Source: Clostridiales bacterium (lineage in GTDB: Bacteria > Bacillota > Clostridia > Christensenellales > Pumilibacteraceae). From it: 64,000 nt of DNA. The DNA is taken from positions 77,387-141,386 of the forward strand of contig JAFLVE010000010.1 in the NCBI GenBank assembly GCA_022511445.1, written 5' to 3'. Below are positions 25,251-33,616 of this stretch, piece after piece (the first letter of the stretch is position 1; each line of letters opens with the position of its first letter). Below the pieces are notes generated by a model that worked only from the letters and a program-made list of their open reading frames with translations, had not been told where the DNA came from and did no database searches. The position numbers and the translations under genes are program-made.

Positions 25251-25695
25251 CCGACAAATTATCGTCTCTGTTCTTATAGCTCACGGTTATATGCCCTACT
25301 CCGAATATTACCGCAAAAACGATAAGCGGAACGGACAACACCGTCACCCCGCCGAACAGAAAAAGCGCGGTGGGCGTTATCGACAGCCAAAGCATTTTTA
25401 CCGTGCTTCTGCCTTTGCGAAATATTATCCAGCCCAAAACATACAACGCCAAAATCGCACCGCCTGCAATCAAATACACGGGTAAAGCGTTATCAAACCA
25501 AAAATCGAAATATGTGTACGGAATATTGAAAACGGCAAAAGCCATACAGCCGTACCGCCCAATCTGCTCGATAACAAGCACGGTTTTGTTGTTGTACTTG
25601 TTTTCGAACGCGCCCTTATCTACCGCCGCGACTATTATATTGGGCACCATAATGATTGCGACCGCAATCAGCCCGTAGTAATTAAACCAACCCAT
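25231..25695 (-). CDS. small polytopic membrane protein
   Basis: A 154-residue protein with about five membrane helices (YYGLIAVAIIMVPNIIVAAV at the start, then MAFAVFNIPYTYFDFWF, YLIAGGAILALYVLGWIIF, ITPTALFLFGGVTVLSVP, VFAVIFGVGHITVSY). I recognise it as a type common in Firmicutes without a known function. It lies ten bases after the esterase gene and overlaps the ASCH gene, so the three form one unit. Confidence 0.65.
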   Translation of the reverse strand: MGWFNYYGLIAVAIIMVPNIIVAAVDKGAFENKYNNKTVLVIEQIGRYGCMAFAVFNIPYTYFDFWFDNALPVYLIAGGAILALYVLGWIIFRKGRSTVKMLWLSITPTALFLFGGVTVLSVPLIVFAVIFGVGHITVSYKNRDDNLSGGENGT

Positions 25696-25705
25696 ATTCA
25701 GTCGA

Positions 25706-26422
25706 TTATTTTTGCCTCAGCCAAAAGTCGACGGCCTTATCCGCCCAGCCCGCGCAAGGCAGCCTTTTACCGAGCCCTACGCCGTGTTTTACTCCGTCAT
25801 ACAACACAAACTCGCGCGCCACGCCGTTTGCTTCGAGCGCTTTAGACATCATCACGCTGTTATCGGGCGGGACTATGTCGTCTGCATTACCGCACCAAAC
25901 AAAGCACGGCGGATAATTTTTTGTAACCTGTTTTTCCACGGATGTAAGCTCCACAAGCTCCTCGTCCGGATTTTTGCCGAGCAATAAAAGCTCCGATCCT
26001 TCGTGCGTGAGTTTCCCCATTGTAATTACGGGATACGCAAGAACGACGGCGCGCGGCTTGGGCAAACCGTATTTTTTATATCCTATATTTTCCGTGCAAA
26101 AGCACGCCGCAAGGTGACCGCCCGCCGACGATCCCCAAACCGAATAATTATCTTTATCGAGACAAAGCTCGTCCGCCCGCGTCAAAATGTCCGCAACCGC
26201 CGCCGCAAGGTCGTCTACGGGCGCAGGAAAACACGCCTTTTCCCCAACGCTGTACGAGACGACAAACGCGGATATCCCTTTTGCGTTAAGAAGTTTTGCA
26301 TACGGCACGCCCTCATTGCGTTTGCTTACAAACGCATAACCGCCGCCCGGGCAGATAACCGCGAAAGGGTGCACTTTGCCGTCTTCTATAACATATTCTT
26401 GTATCTTCGGTTTTGCCGCCAT
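25706..26422 (-). CDS. alpha/beta hydrolase, acetyl-esterase-like
   Basis: A 238-residue hydrolase. The oxyanion-hole loop reads ICPGGGYAFVS, the nucleophile elbow GSSAGGHLA places the catalytic serine near residue 115, DDIVPP supplies the Asp, and KHGVGLG the His. This is the BD-FAE/acetyl xylan esterase-like family, typically deacetylating sugars or polysaccharides. The start at ATG 26422 (MAAKPK) fits the family better than the longer frame. It heads the esterase-membrane protein-ASCH unit. Confidence 0.85.
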   Translation of the reverse strand: MAAKPKIQEYVIEDGKVHPFAVICPGGGYAFVSKRNEGVPYAKLLNAKGISAFVVSYSVGEKACFPAPVDDLAAAVADILTRADELCLDKDNYSVWGSSAGGHLAACFCTENIGYKKYGLPKPRAVVLAYPVITMGKLTHEGSELLLLGKNPDEELVELTSVEKQVTKNYPPCFVWCGNADDIVPPDNSVMMSKALEANGVAREFVLYDGVKHGVGLGKRLPCAGWADKAVDFWLRQK

Positions 26423-26537
26423 AACACTGCCCCGGTCGAAATCGATTAAAAACAGTATATCAAAGTTCGCCGCTCTTTGCAAGTTTAATATCCCGAAACC
26501 GAGGTGGAAAAGTTTTTTATATTTTTACGGTTTTCTG

Positions 26538-26566
26538 TTGCAAAACGAATTTCGCCGTGATATAAT
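26538..26566 (+). promoter_or_regulatory. promoter of the fluoride-responsive antiporter
   Basis: TTGCAA (26538-26543), a 17-bp spacer and TATAAT (26561-26566) place the transcript start at about 26573, just before the riboswitch. Confidence 0.88.
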
Positions 26567-26578
26567 GATGATACAAAT

Positions 26579-26669
26579 ACAGGGAATGAAGTTCTCCCTT
26601 GGGCAACCTAAACCGCTTTAACGCTGATGACTTCTGTGATTTTTTTGTCGCAGAATCATCGGCTTTTTT
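26579..26669 (+). promoter_or_regulatory. fluoride riboswitch (crcB motif) with OFF terminator
   Basis: The aptamer (26579-26636) shows the crcB-motif marks: GGGAATGAAGTTCTCCC, then AAACCGC, then GCTGATGACTTCTG. GAAGT in the first loop pairs with ACTTC in the last segment, the pseudoknot seen with other bases in known fluoride riboswitches. The same GCTGATGACTTCTGTGA also pairs with TCGCAGAATCATCGGC ahead of TTTTTT (26623-26669), forming a terminator exclusive with the aptamer. So fluoride binding should allow transcription of the antiporter. An optional small hairpin sits between the two conserved parts. Confidence 0.87.
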
Positions 26670-26685
26670 CGTAAAAGGAGAAAAT

Positions 26686-27936
26686 ATGCTACTTACATCT
26701 TTCGCGCTAATATTCCTCGTAGGGCTCAGCCTCGCCGCGATTTTCAAGGCGATAAAGCTGCCGCGCATTATCGGAATGCTACTCGGCGGTATTCTTCTCG
26801 GACCGTACGTTCTCGACTTTTTGGACAGCTCGATACTAAACATTTCCTCCGAGCTAAGGCAAATGGCGCTCGTAATTATTCTTATAAAGGCGGGGCTGTC
26901 CCTCAATCTCAAGGATCTAAAAAAGGTTGGCAGACCGGCAATACTTATGTCGTTTTTACCCGCCGCCTTCGAGATTGCAGCATGCGTCGTTTTCGCGCCG
27001 ATTTTGCTAAAGGTGAGCTACGCGGAGGCGGCGATTATGGGCGCGGTGCTCGGCGCCGTTTCCCCCGCCGTCGTTGTGCCGCGAATGGTACAGCTTATGG
27101 ACGAAAAATACGGCACCGAAAAAGGCGTGCCGCAAATGATTCTCGCGGGCGCGTCGCTCGACGACGTGTTTGTAATAGTGCTGTTCACAGCGTTTATAGG
27201 CATGGCGCAGGGAGGAAGCGTAAGCGTAATCGACTTTTTGAATATTCCCGTCGCCATTTTGCTCGGAATCCTTCTCGGCGCGGCGGTGGGGCTTGCGCTC
27301 GCCTGGTTCTTTGAGGCGTGCGCGAAAAGAAACCGCCCGATACGAAGCACGATAAAAGCGATTGTGCTGTTGGCGTTCGCCTTTTTGCTCCTCGCCGTCG
27401 AATCGCTGCTCGACGGCATACTGTCAGTTTCGGGACTGCTTGCGATTATGAGCATGGCGATCGCGCTTGCAATGCGGACAAAAACCGAATCGACCGAAAA
27501 AATGCAGAGTAAACTCGGAAAGCTGTGGCTTGCGGCGGAAGTGCTGCTGTTCGTGCTTGTCGGCGCGGCGGTCGATATAAGATACACCGTAGAGGCGGGC
27601 GGCTTCGCGGTGCTGTTGATTTTTATTTGCCTAATCTTCCGCTCCGTCGCTGTGTGGCTTTGCATGCTCGGAACGAAGCTTAATAAAAAAGAACGGTTGT
27701 ACTGCGTGCTCGCCTATCTGCCCAAAGCGACCGTACAGGCGGCGATCGGCGGCGTTCCGCTCAGCCTCGGGCTTGCGTGCGGAAACATCGTTCTTTCCGT
27801 CGCGGTGCTTTCCATTCTTATAACCGCCCCGCTCGGCGCAATTCTCATGGACCTCACCTACAAAAAGCTACTTAAAAAGGAAGAGCCCGTTCCCCCGTCA
27901 CCGATAACCCCCGAACAGGAACAGGTATCAAATTGA
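26686..27936 (+). CDS. cation:proton antiporter (CPA2-type), fluoride-riboswitch controlled
   Basis: A 416-residue protein with about 12 membrane helices. The conserved core reads KLPRIIGMLLGGILLGPYVL, LRQMALVIILIKAGLSLNL, GAVSPAVVVPRM, then ASLDDVFVIVLFT, where the Asp-Asp pair is the ion-binding site of this superfamily. The ATG at 26686 has AAAGGAG five bases upstream, and the fluoride riboswitch lies directly before it. Antiporters of this type are known companions of fluoride riboswitches; it may expel fluoride indirectly or restore ion balance. It may act alone, as no crcB/fluc gene is near. A short Pro/Glu tail ends it. Confidence 0.9.
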   Translation: MLLTSFALIFLVGLSLAAIFKAIKLPRIIGMLLGGILLGPYVLDFLDSSILNISSELRQMALVIILIKAGLSLNLKDLKKVGRPAILMSFLPAAFEIAACVVFAPILLKVSYAEAAIMGAVLGAVSPAVVVPRMVQLMDEKYGTEKGVPQMILAGASLDDVFVIVLFTAFIGMAQGGSVSVIDFLNIPVAILLGILLGAAVGLALAWFFEACAKRNRPIRSTIKAIVLLAFAFLLLAVESLLDGILSVSGLLAIMSMAIALAMRTKTESTEKMQSKLGKLWLAAEVLLFVLVGAAVDIRYTVEAGGFAVLLIFICLIFRSVAVWLCMLGTKLNKKERLYCVLAYLPKATVQAAIGGVPLSLGLACGNIVLSVAVLSILITAPLGAILMDLTYKKLLKKEEPVPPSPITPEQEQVSN

Positions 27937-27973
27937 CAAATTATACTTTTTTTATCTAAAATCCCCCATTTTC

Positions 27974-28002
27974 TTTACAAATCATGGTGTGGGTTTTATA
28001 AT
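27974..28002 (+). promoter_or_regulatory. promoter of the lipoprotein gene
   Basis: TTTACA (27974-27979), 17 bp, TATAAT (27997-28002). A leader of about 70 bases then runs to the start codon, with GGAGG before it. Confidence 0.8.
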
Positions 28003-28080
28003 ATTTAACAGTAATATTTTTTCGGAACATTATAGGTTTTCGTTCGATAGATACACCTTGCATTTACGGAGGAAAAATAA

Positions 28081-29772
28081 ATGAGGTCTTTGAAGATATT
28101 GCGGCGCTTATTTTATATTATTGGCGCCGTTTTTTTGTTTGCGGTTTTTGCGGTTTTTGCGGCGTGCTCCGACGAAGACGCTGAGCATTCCGTAATTAAC
28201 AACGTCTATGCGCCCGACGTCTACGCCGTTTACGACGGCGCTCCGCACTATATAACTATTTACAACACGCTCGAGGGTGATATTATTCTGTATTCGGTCG
28301 ACGGCGAAGAATTTACGGAAATCTCGCCCGCATTCACCCTGCCGGGCAGCTACACCGTGTACTATAAGATACGGCGCGCGGGCTACCTCGAGCTCTTTTC
28401 TTCCGCCCAAATACATATCTCATACGCCGTACTCGAGGGAATAACCGCGCCGGACGTCACGGTCTTTTACGACGGGCTGTATCACTCGATAACTATATAC
28501 GGCGTCAATCCCGAAACCGATGCCGTCACCTACTCCACCGACGGCGAGCATTTTTCCTCCGCAGTGCCGACCTTTGTAGACGTCGGTGTTTACACGGTGT
28601 ACTACGTTGTGGAACGAGGCTACGCCGCGGAACGCTCGTCGTGCACGATAACTATTCTTCCGAATATCCGCGGCAGGTACTTCAACCCGTCTTTCGGCGT
28701 TGTCGAAATAGATATCGACGGTGCCGCGGTAAACGGCGAGAGCGCGGACTGTTCGATTTTGCCCGACGGTTCTGGATTTATCTCCGGCGCGCCGTTTTCG
28801 GTTACGGACGGAACGCTTATTTACGACGGTAACGTGTTTACGAAAATCGCCGAGAGCGAGTGTGTTTACAGACTTAACGCCGAAAGCATGTCCGCGTATT
28901 TTTGCGCCGAGGAAAGCGGCTCGCTTACCGTTACGGCGGAAGCGGAAACGTGTTTAATTTCGCTTGGTGGCAGTACTATTCTTTCAGTCCCGAACGCCAA
29001 CTACTGCGAAAGTGCGGAGATAGTTAGCTATGTCCCGCTCATCTTTGAGCAATCTTTCGAGCGGTCGGGCGAGGTTACGGACGTCGAGGTTGCGTTATCC
29101 CGCCGCGAGAAAAATCCGTTTATTCCCCAAACGCTATATTTTATTTGCGACGGACTGCCCCATACGTTCGATTACTCGGAGCGGTTCATCTATCTCGACG
29201 GCGAGGATTGCGAGTACACAGAGATCGGTACTTATACCGCCGCGCTCGTATTTCTCTCCGACAGGTATTTGCCGCTTGTGGAAATATGCACGCTCGTCAT
29301 TATGCCCGACCTTAGCGGACTGTACTTCTCGCCCGAGCGCATAATAAAAATCGACGGGTCGAACGTTTATTTCGACGGCGAGCCACAAGGGAAATTGACC
29401 GTATTGGACGGCGCAGCGACCTATGACGGTATTCCGCTAACGCCGACTGAAAACGGTATAATGTACGACGGGGTCGAATACGAGTCCGTGTCCTCTCCCG
29501 TACTCATTTTCCGTGCAAATAAAAATGCGGTCGGTCGGGCAATAATTCCCGAAAAGACCGCAGATGTAACCGTTGTATTTGACGGTTCGAGCGTAACGTT
29601 CTCCGCCCGTAACGACGTTTTTCTGACGGTAGCGCTTTGCGCAAGCTCGATTAAGCTTTATTATCACGGCGAAGAGCTCCCGCCCGTCGCGACGGGCGAA
29701 CGGCTTACGTTTGTACTCGGCGTATCCGAGCTGTCCGACGACACGGTTATTCTCGACGCCACGACAGAATAG
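28081..29772 (+). CDS. lipoprotein with repeated beta-sandwich domains
   Basis: A 563-residue secreted lipoprotein. A basic N-terminus and a long hydrophobic stretch end in AVFAACS, the lipobox, so it should be anchored at the outer face of the membrane. At about 40-115 and 120-195 two repeats share YDG...H.ITIY......YS.DGE.F....P.F...G.YTVYY..RGY, like the MBG/Ig-like repeats of clostridial surface proteins; a weaker third copy appears near 350. LPNIRGRYF and MPDLSGLYF each open a further small module, so the protein alternates two repeat types. Ligands are unknown. The start has GGAGG. Confidence 0.75.
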   Translation: MRSLKILRRLFYIIGAVFLFAVFAVFAACSDEDAEHSVINNVYAPDVYAVYDGAPHYITIYNTLEGDIILYSVDGEEFTEISPAFTLPGSYTVYYKIRRAGYLELFSSAQIHISYAVLEGITAPDVTVFYDGLYHSITIYGVNPETDAVTYSTDGEHFSSAVPTFVDVGVYTVYYVVERGYAAERSSCTITILPNIRGRYFNPSFGVVEIDIDGAAVNGESADCSILPDGSGFISGAPFSVTDGTLIYDGNVFTKIAESECVYRLNAESMSAYFCAEESGSLTVTAEAETCLISLGGSTILSVPNANYCESAEIVSYVPLIFEQSFERSGEVTDVEVALSRREKNPFIPQTLYFICDGLPHTFDYSERFIYLDGEDCEYTEIGTYTAALVFLSDRYLPLVEICTLVIMPDLSGLYFSPERIIKIDGSNVYFDGEPQGKLTVLDGAATYDGIPLTPTENGIMYDGVEYESVSSPVLIFRANKNAVGRAIIPEKTADVTVVFDGSSVTFSARNDVFLTVALCASSIKLYYHGEELPPVATGERLTFVLGVSELSDDTVILDATTE

Positions 29773-29800
29773 CCAAAAACCGAATTGCGCGATTGATAAG

Positions 29801-30055
29801 TTACTTCCTGTCTTGAACGCGCGCGCATTCCTCGCAGCGCCCCAGCTCGTCTAGCGGAAGGACGGTAAGCGTTTTTTTAAGCTCCGTGTAAATTGCGCCG
29901 TTGGGAACGGTATCGCAAAAACCCTCCTCGTCTATTACGGGACTGTACCCCTTATGCCCGCAAATAACGCAGGTGTTTATGTACTTTTTGGCGGAAGGAT
30001 TCCAGCTTTCGAGATACAGAGATTTTCCGCGCTTTGTCATTTTACTGTGTGACAT
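29801..30055 (-). CDS. small zinc-ribbon hypothetical protein
   Basis: An 84-residue protein with two Cys pairs, CVICG at about 29-33 and CEEC near residue 75, so probably a zinc knuckle. It starts MSHSKMTKRGKSLYLESWN. I know no function; the arrangement is like small conserved clostridial proteins. It is on the minus strand after the lipoprotein, with no neighbour close enough to be in an operon. Confidence 0.55.
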   Translation of the reverse strand: MSHSKMTKRGKSLYLESWNPSAKKYINTCVICGHKGYSPVIDEEGFCDTVPNGAIYTELKKTLTVLPLDELGRCEECARVQDRK

Positions 30056-30208
30056 AATTACACCCTAACAATCACAGATTGATTCTTTGATTTCGTAACA
30101 CTTTGTTTAGCTCGTCTTCCCTTTTGAACGTCGTTGTCGATTTATTACATATAGCAAAACCGCTTTCAATGCAATACGATGTTTAATCGATTTGAGGATT
30201 GCTGATTA

Positions 30209-30883
30209 CTATGAAGGTTTTTTCTCAAACCTTGAAAATATTTTTACCGATTGGACGACAAGAGCAATGATAAGTCCGGCAATAAAGCTTGAATAATGCC
30301 CGACGTTATGGAGAAAATCGTAAGGATAGAAGCGGAAGCTCACCTGGCTCACGCCTCCGTCAAAGCATGCGGCGAAGTAGATGAGAGCCATTAAGATTGC
30401 TCCCGAAACGACGTTTTCGCGAGTGCGCGTTTCCTTTTGAAACAAAAAAATATAATCGATAATCGCATAGGCGTATAAAGAGTAATTTACGCCGGAAAAC
30501 CCGTGATATGCATAAGAGCCGTGCACTGCAGTCACAAAAGCCGATCCCACTACCGACATTAAAAGAACAAGTCCGACAAGCGCAAGACTTCCTTTTCTCC
30601 TTTCCAACCACCCGCCGCATATTACAAAGCAAAGCATATTCAAAAGACAGTGCTGCCAGTTTGCATGTGAAAAATTATTTAAAAATTGCCGCCATAGCGA
30701 CGCTATATTAAAAAGCTCGTCCCAGTCGGTAAATCCCGGGTCGAATTGCGTTTCCCAATTCGATCCGCCTGCCGCATATAAGATAATATTTACCAACGCA
30801 ATTAAAACGGTTGCGGCAAAAAAGTAATTTCTATTCCACCGATTGAGCGTTTTTGTTCCGTCGTTTAAAATCTTATTATCCAT
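30209..30883 (-). CDS. rhomboid family intramembrane serine protease
   Basis: A 224-residue membrane protein with six helices. The catalytic serine is in HGFSGVNYSLY (G-x-S-G motif, helix 4), the partner histidine in GHYSSFIAGL (helix 6), and HCLLNMLCF supplies the family's conserved HxxxN of helix 2. It cuts membrane proteins within the bilayer. The ATG at 30883 (MDNKILN) is preferred; a longer frame to GTG 30994 would run into an intergenic repeat. A TATACT box lies seven bases upstream and no ribosome binding site is seen, so the mRNA may be leaderless. Confidence 0.88.
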   Translation of the reverse strand: MDNKILNDGTKTLNRWNRNYFFAATVLIALVNIILYAAGGSNWETQFDPGFTDWDELFNIASLWRQFLNNFSHANWQHCLLNMLCFVICGGWLERRKGSLALVGLVLLMSVVGSAFVTAVHGSYAYHGFSGVNYSLYAYAIIDYIFLFQKETRTRENVVSGAILMALIYFAACFDGGVSQVSFRFYPYDFLHNVGHYSSFIAGLIIALVVQSVKIFSRFEKKPS

Positions 30884-30949
30884 GTAATAGAGTATAGCAT
30901 AAATCAAGAAAAAAGTCGACAAAACCGCCAAACTTTTCCATAGATATAT

Positions 30950-31467
30950 CCGACAAGATTGCCCGCACCCGCGGGCGGCCTTTGTGCTACGCACAAGCGG
31001 TTAGCAGTCACATACAAGCCGAAAATACTTGCTTGCAAAAGTGTTTTCGGCGCAGTATTCACGAGCGATATTTTGCGAAGCAAAGGATAATTTATTATCT
31101 GACGCCGCAGGCGTATTATCGCGAGTTACTGCGCGGCGAAATTGCATAATCATATTACACACATATAGTTCTTTTTTGTGTTTTCAATTGACTTAACCTT
31201 TCCTCGCCGCGCTCTCATTCCTGTGGACATACCAAAACAAAGGACGCGCATAACCAGTCTTTTTTTCATCCCTTAAAACGGTACCGACAAGATTGCCCGC
31301 ACCCGCGGGCGGCCTTTGTGCTACGCACAAGCGGCTAGCGAACTGCGCGGCGAAATTGCATAATCATATTACACAGCTACAGTTCTCTTTTGTGTTTTCA
31401 ATTGACTTAACCTTTCCTCGCCGCGCTCTCATTCCTGTGGACATACCAAAGCAAAGGACGCGCATAA
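30950..31467. repeat. tandem duplication of the DNA downstream of tRNA-Arg
   Basis: Two blocks occur twice. Block A (30950-31008 and 31284-31340) begins with CCGACAAGATT, the 3'-arm sequence of the tRNA-Arg gene (also at 31492-31502). Block B (31128-31253 and 31342-31467, offset 214 bp) repeats 126 bp with a few differences. A short hairpin array sits inside the first copy. No gene is visible; the arrangement looks like repeated insertion or recombination scars at the tRNA 3' end. Confidence 0.8.
31060..31125. repeat. short modular hairpin array
   Basis: TTTTGCGAAGCAAA and ACGCCgcaGGCGT, separated by GGATAATTTATTATC, followed by more short dyads. It is a smaller relative of the arrays at 15.7, 40.2, 48.1 and 58.8 kb. 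Confidence 0.6.
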
Positions 31468-31480
31468 AGCGCGTCCTTTG
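31452..31480 (-). terminator. terminator of tRNA-Arg
   Basis: GGACGCGC and GCGCGTCC form an 8-bp stem with a T-rich tail on the minus strand. The same hairpin follows tRNA-Ser at 41207-41231. Confidence 0.8.
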
Positions 31481-31483
31481 TTT

Positions 31484-31560
31484 TGGTACACCCGACAAGA
31501 TTCGAACTTGCGACCCTCAGAATCGGAATCTGATACTCTATCCAGCTGAGCTACGGGTGC
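31484..31560 (-). tRNA. tRNA-Arg (CCG anticodon)
   Basis: A 77-nt cloverleaf starting GCACCCGTAGCTCAGCTGG and ending in GGGTGTACCA. The anticodon loop TTCCGAT is closed by TCAGA/TCTGA, so it reads CGG codons. The T-arm is GCAAGTTCGAATCTTG. CCA is encoded. Its 3' arm is copied twice downstream. Confidence 0.95.
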
Positions 31561-31590
31561 ATAGGTGCCGCAAAAAAAGCGGCACGAGTA

Positions 31591-31619
31591 ATTTTATCAC
31601 ACAAAATCAAAAAACTCAA
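31591..31619 (-). promoter_or_regulatory. promoter of tRNA-Arg
   Basis: On the minus strand TTGAGT (31614-31619), 17 bp and TAAAAT (31591-31596). A perfect GTGCCGC/GCGGCAC hairpin (31564-31585) lies between promoter and gene. Confidence 0.7.
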
Positions 31620-31627
31620 TCGTTTTG

Positions 31628-33508
31628 CTAAGCTTTGTTTATTCCGCGCTTTACGGTTACGCCCAACTTATTGCCGCCCGCTTTTTTAAGTATCGCGCAA
31701 GATTTATCGCGCACGGTGCCGCCGAAAACCTTCCCGTCGAGCAAGTTCACGTACTCGCCCGCGGTAAGCTCGGGGCAATACTCGCTGCCCGAATTATTGA
31801 CTACGACATACACCTCGCCCGCTTCCGACTTACGTTTATAGAACATTACGCCGTGCTCGGTGTCTATGCTCTTATACCTGCCGTGCGCAAAAATCTTTTT
31901 CTCGGCGGCGCGGATTTTGCCGAGCTGTTTATACCACTTAAGCAGGTCGTTATCGACCTCGCCCCAGGGATAGCACTTTCTATTGAACGGGTCCTCGAAG
32001 CCTTCCATGCCGACCTCGTCGCCGTAGTACACGCAGGGCACGCCGGGAAGAGTGTACTGAAGTACCGTCGCCATTTTGACAAGCTTGACCGCCGCCTTTT
32101 TATTTAATACATACGCGGTAGCCTTATCCTCGCGCGAGTTAATCGGACCGTTGTCGCCGAGTACGGTCAAAAGCCTCGCGGTGTCGTGATTGTCGAGCAC
32201 GTTCATAAGACTGTCGAGCGCGTGCTTGGGATAGTTGTTTATAACAAAACCGATTGTGTTATTCAGCTTGTTGGAGTCGCCGCAGCGCACGAAATCGAGT
32301 ATGTCCGCCTTGAACGGATAATTGGATACGCTGTCGAGCTCCCCACCCGTCAGAAATCCGCGGCGGACTCCGTTAACAATCATATTGGACGCGTCCATAA
32401 ACACCTCGCCGTAGACGACGGCGTCGGGGTTTTCGCGCTTAGCCGCTTTTACGCAGTGCCCGATAAATTCGTCCGAGAGCTGTTCGCAAACGTCGAGCCG
32501 CCAACCGCCCAGTCCCATTCTCGTCCAGTACGCGATTACGCCCTCCTGCCCCGTCACGAACTCATCGAACACGGGGTTGGTGTCGTCTGTGCTCGGCATA
32601 ATGTCGATATTGTATCTGCAATTATATTCGTTGGGCCAAGAATTAAACTTGTACCAGCCGTAGTACGGCGACTTGACCGACTTGTACGCGCCCACGCTGT
32701 CGTACGACCCGTACTTGTTAAAGTAAATGCTGTCGTCGCCGGTATGCGAGAACACGCCGTCGACAATGATTTTAATGCCGCGCCTTCCCGCCTTTTTGAT
32801 AAGGTCCTTAAGATCTTCTTCGGTGCCGAAGTCGCTGTCTATGCGTTTATAGTTGCCCACGTCGTATTTGTGATTGGAATGCGCCTCGAAAATAGGGGTG
32901 AGATAAATGCACGTTACACCGAGGCTTTTAAGGTACGGGAGCTTTTTCGCAATACCTTTAAGGTTGCCGCCGAAAAAGTCGACATTGTTAATCTTGCCAT
33001 CGCCGTCCGGACGGTACTCGGGCACACCGCCCCAATCGTCGCGGTACACGGCGTACGGCTTGGTCTTTTTGCGTTCGCCGCCGATACAGAACCTGTCCGG
33101 AACAATCTCGTAAATAACGCCGCCGTCCACAAACGTGGGCTTATACTCGTCGCTCGTAACGGTAAGCTGCCACTCGCTGCCCTTGCCGAGCTGCGCGTGA
33201 AGATCCACGTCGCTTCCAACGCGGAAAATCTGATCCTCGTTGGTAATCTCGAAATGGTAAAAATACAGTCCCGCGGTGGTGACCTTTACCGTAATCTTGT
33301 ATGTATACTCGCCGTCCTCGTCTTTATCCAAATTCATGCGGTAACGGACGGGGTCCTCTCCGTCCTTAGTAAGGACGAGAAAAACCTCGGCGGGGTTTTG
33401 CGGTCTCGTGAATTTGAGCGTGTACGAAACGGGCTCGTCCACTACTGCCGCGCCCGTGGGGGTCTTGCATTTTTTGCAGTTCGGGAAGAAAGTAACAACC
33501 TTTTTCAT
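31628..33508 (-). CDS. alpha-amylase family glycosidase (neopullulanase/cyclomaltodextrinase-like)
   Basis: A 626-residue GH13 enzyme. An N-terminal beta domain (to about 130) resembles CBM34 of neopullulanases. The barrel shows YLTPIFEAHSNHKYDVGNY (region I area), DGVFSHTGDDS, GGWRLDVCEQL with the catalytic Asp, VYGEVFMDASN with the acid Glu, and NVLDNHDTARLL with the third Asp; a C-terminal beta domain follows. It hydrolyses alpha-1,4 (and perhaps alpha-1,6) links in maltodextrins. As last gene of the glg cluster it probably trims glycogen-derived oligosaccharides. No signal peptide is present, so it acts in the cytoplasm. Confidence 0.92.
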   Translation of the reverse strand: MKKVVTFFPNCKKCKTPTGAAVVDEPVSYTLKFTRPQNPAEVFLVLTKDGEDPVRYRMNLDKDEDGEYTYKITVKVTTAGLYFYHFEITNEDQIFRVGSDVDLHAQLGKGSEWQLTVTSDEYKPTFVDGGVIYEIVPDRFCIGGERKKTKPYAVYRDDWGGVPEYRPDGDGKINNVDFFGGNLKGIAKKLPYLKSLGVTCIYLTPIFEAHSNHKYDVGNYKRIDSDFGTEEDLKDLIKKAGRRGIKIIVDGVFSHTGDDSIYFNKYGSYDSVGAYKSVKSPYYGWYKFNSWPNEYNCRYNIDIMPSTDDTNPVFDEFVTGQEGVIAYWTRMGLGGWRLDVCEQLSDEFIGHCVKAAKRENPDAVVYGEVFMDASNMIVNGVRRGFLTGGELDSVSNYPFKADILDFVRCGDSNKLNNTIGFVINNYPKHALDSLMNVLDNHDTARLLTVLGDNGPINSREDKATAYVLNKKAAVKLVKMATVLQYTLPGVPCVYYGDEVGMEGFEDPFNRKCYPWGEVDNDLLKWYKQLGKIRAAEKKIFAHGRYKSIDTEHGVMFYKRKSEAGEVYVVVNNSGSEYCPELTAGEYVNLLDGKVFGGTVRDKSCAILKKAGGNKLGVTVKRGINKA

Positions 33509-33539
33509 TTTTTATATCTCCTTTACTTTACAGCTTGTC

Positions 33540-33595
33540 GCAGGATTTACTCCTGCCGTTATACAGTAACGCAGTCCCGTGTTCGGACTGCGTTA
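33540..33595 (-). promoter_or_regulatory. two hairpins between glgP and the amylase gene
   Basis: A 10-bp perfect stem AACGCAGTCC/GGACTGCGTT (33568-33594) and a smaller GCAGGA/TCCTGC stem beside it. Neither is followed by a T-run, so they look like RNA-processing or expression-tuning hairpins within the operon rather than terminators. Confidence 0.5.
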
Positions 33596-33616
33596 TCTTA
33601 GGTTAAACTTCGTCGA

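Noticed and set aside
30884..30994. Longer start for the rhomboid protein
   Set aside because: The GTG start and 37 codons lie in the block A repeat and have no ribosome binding site.
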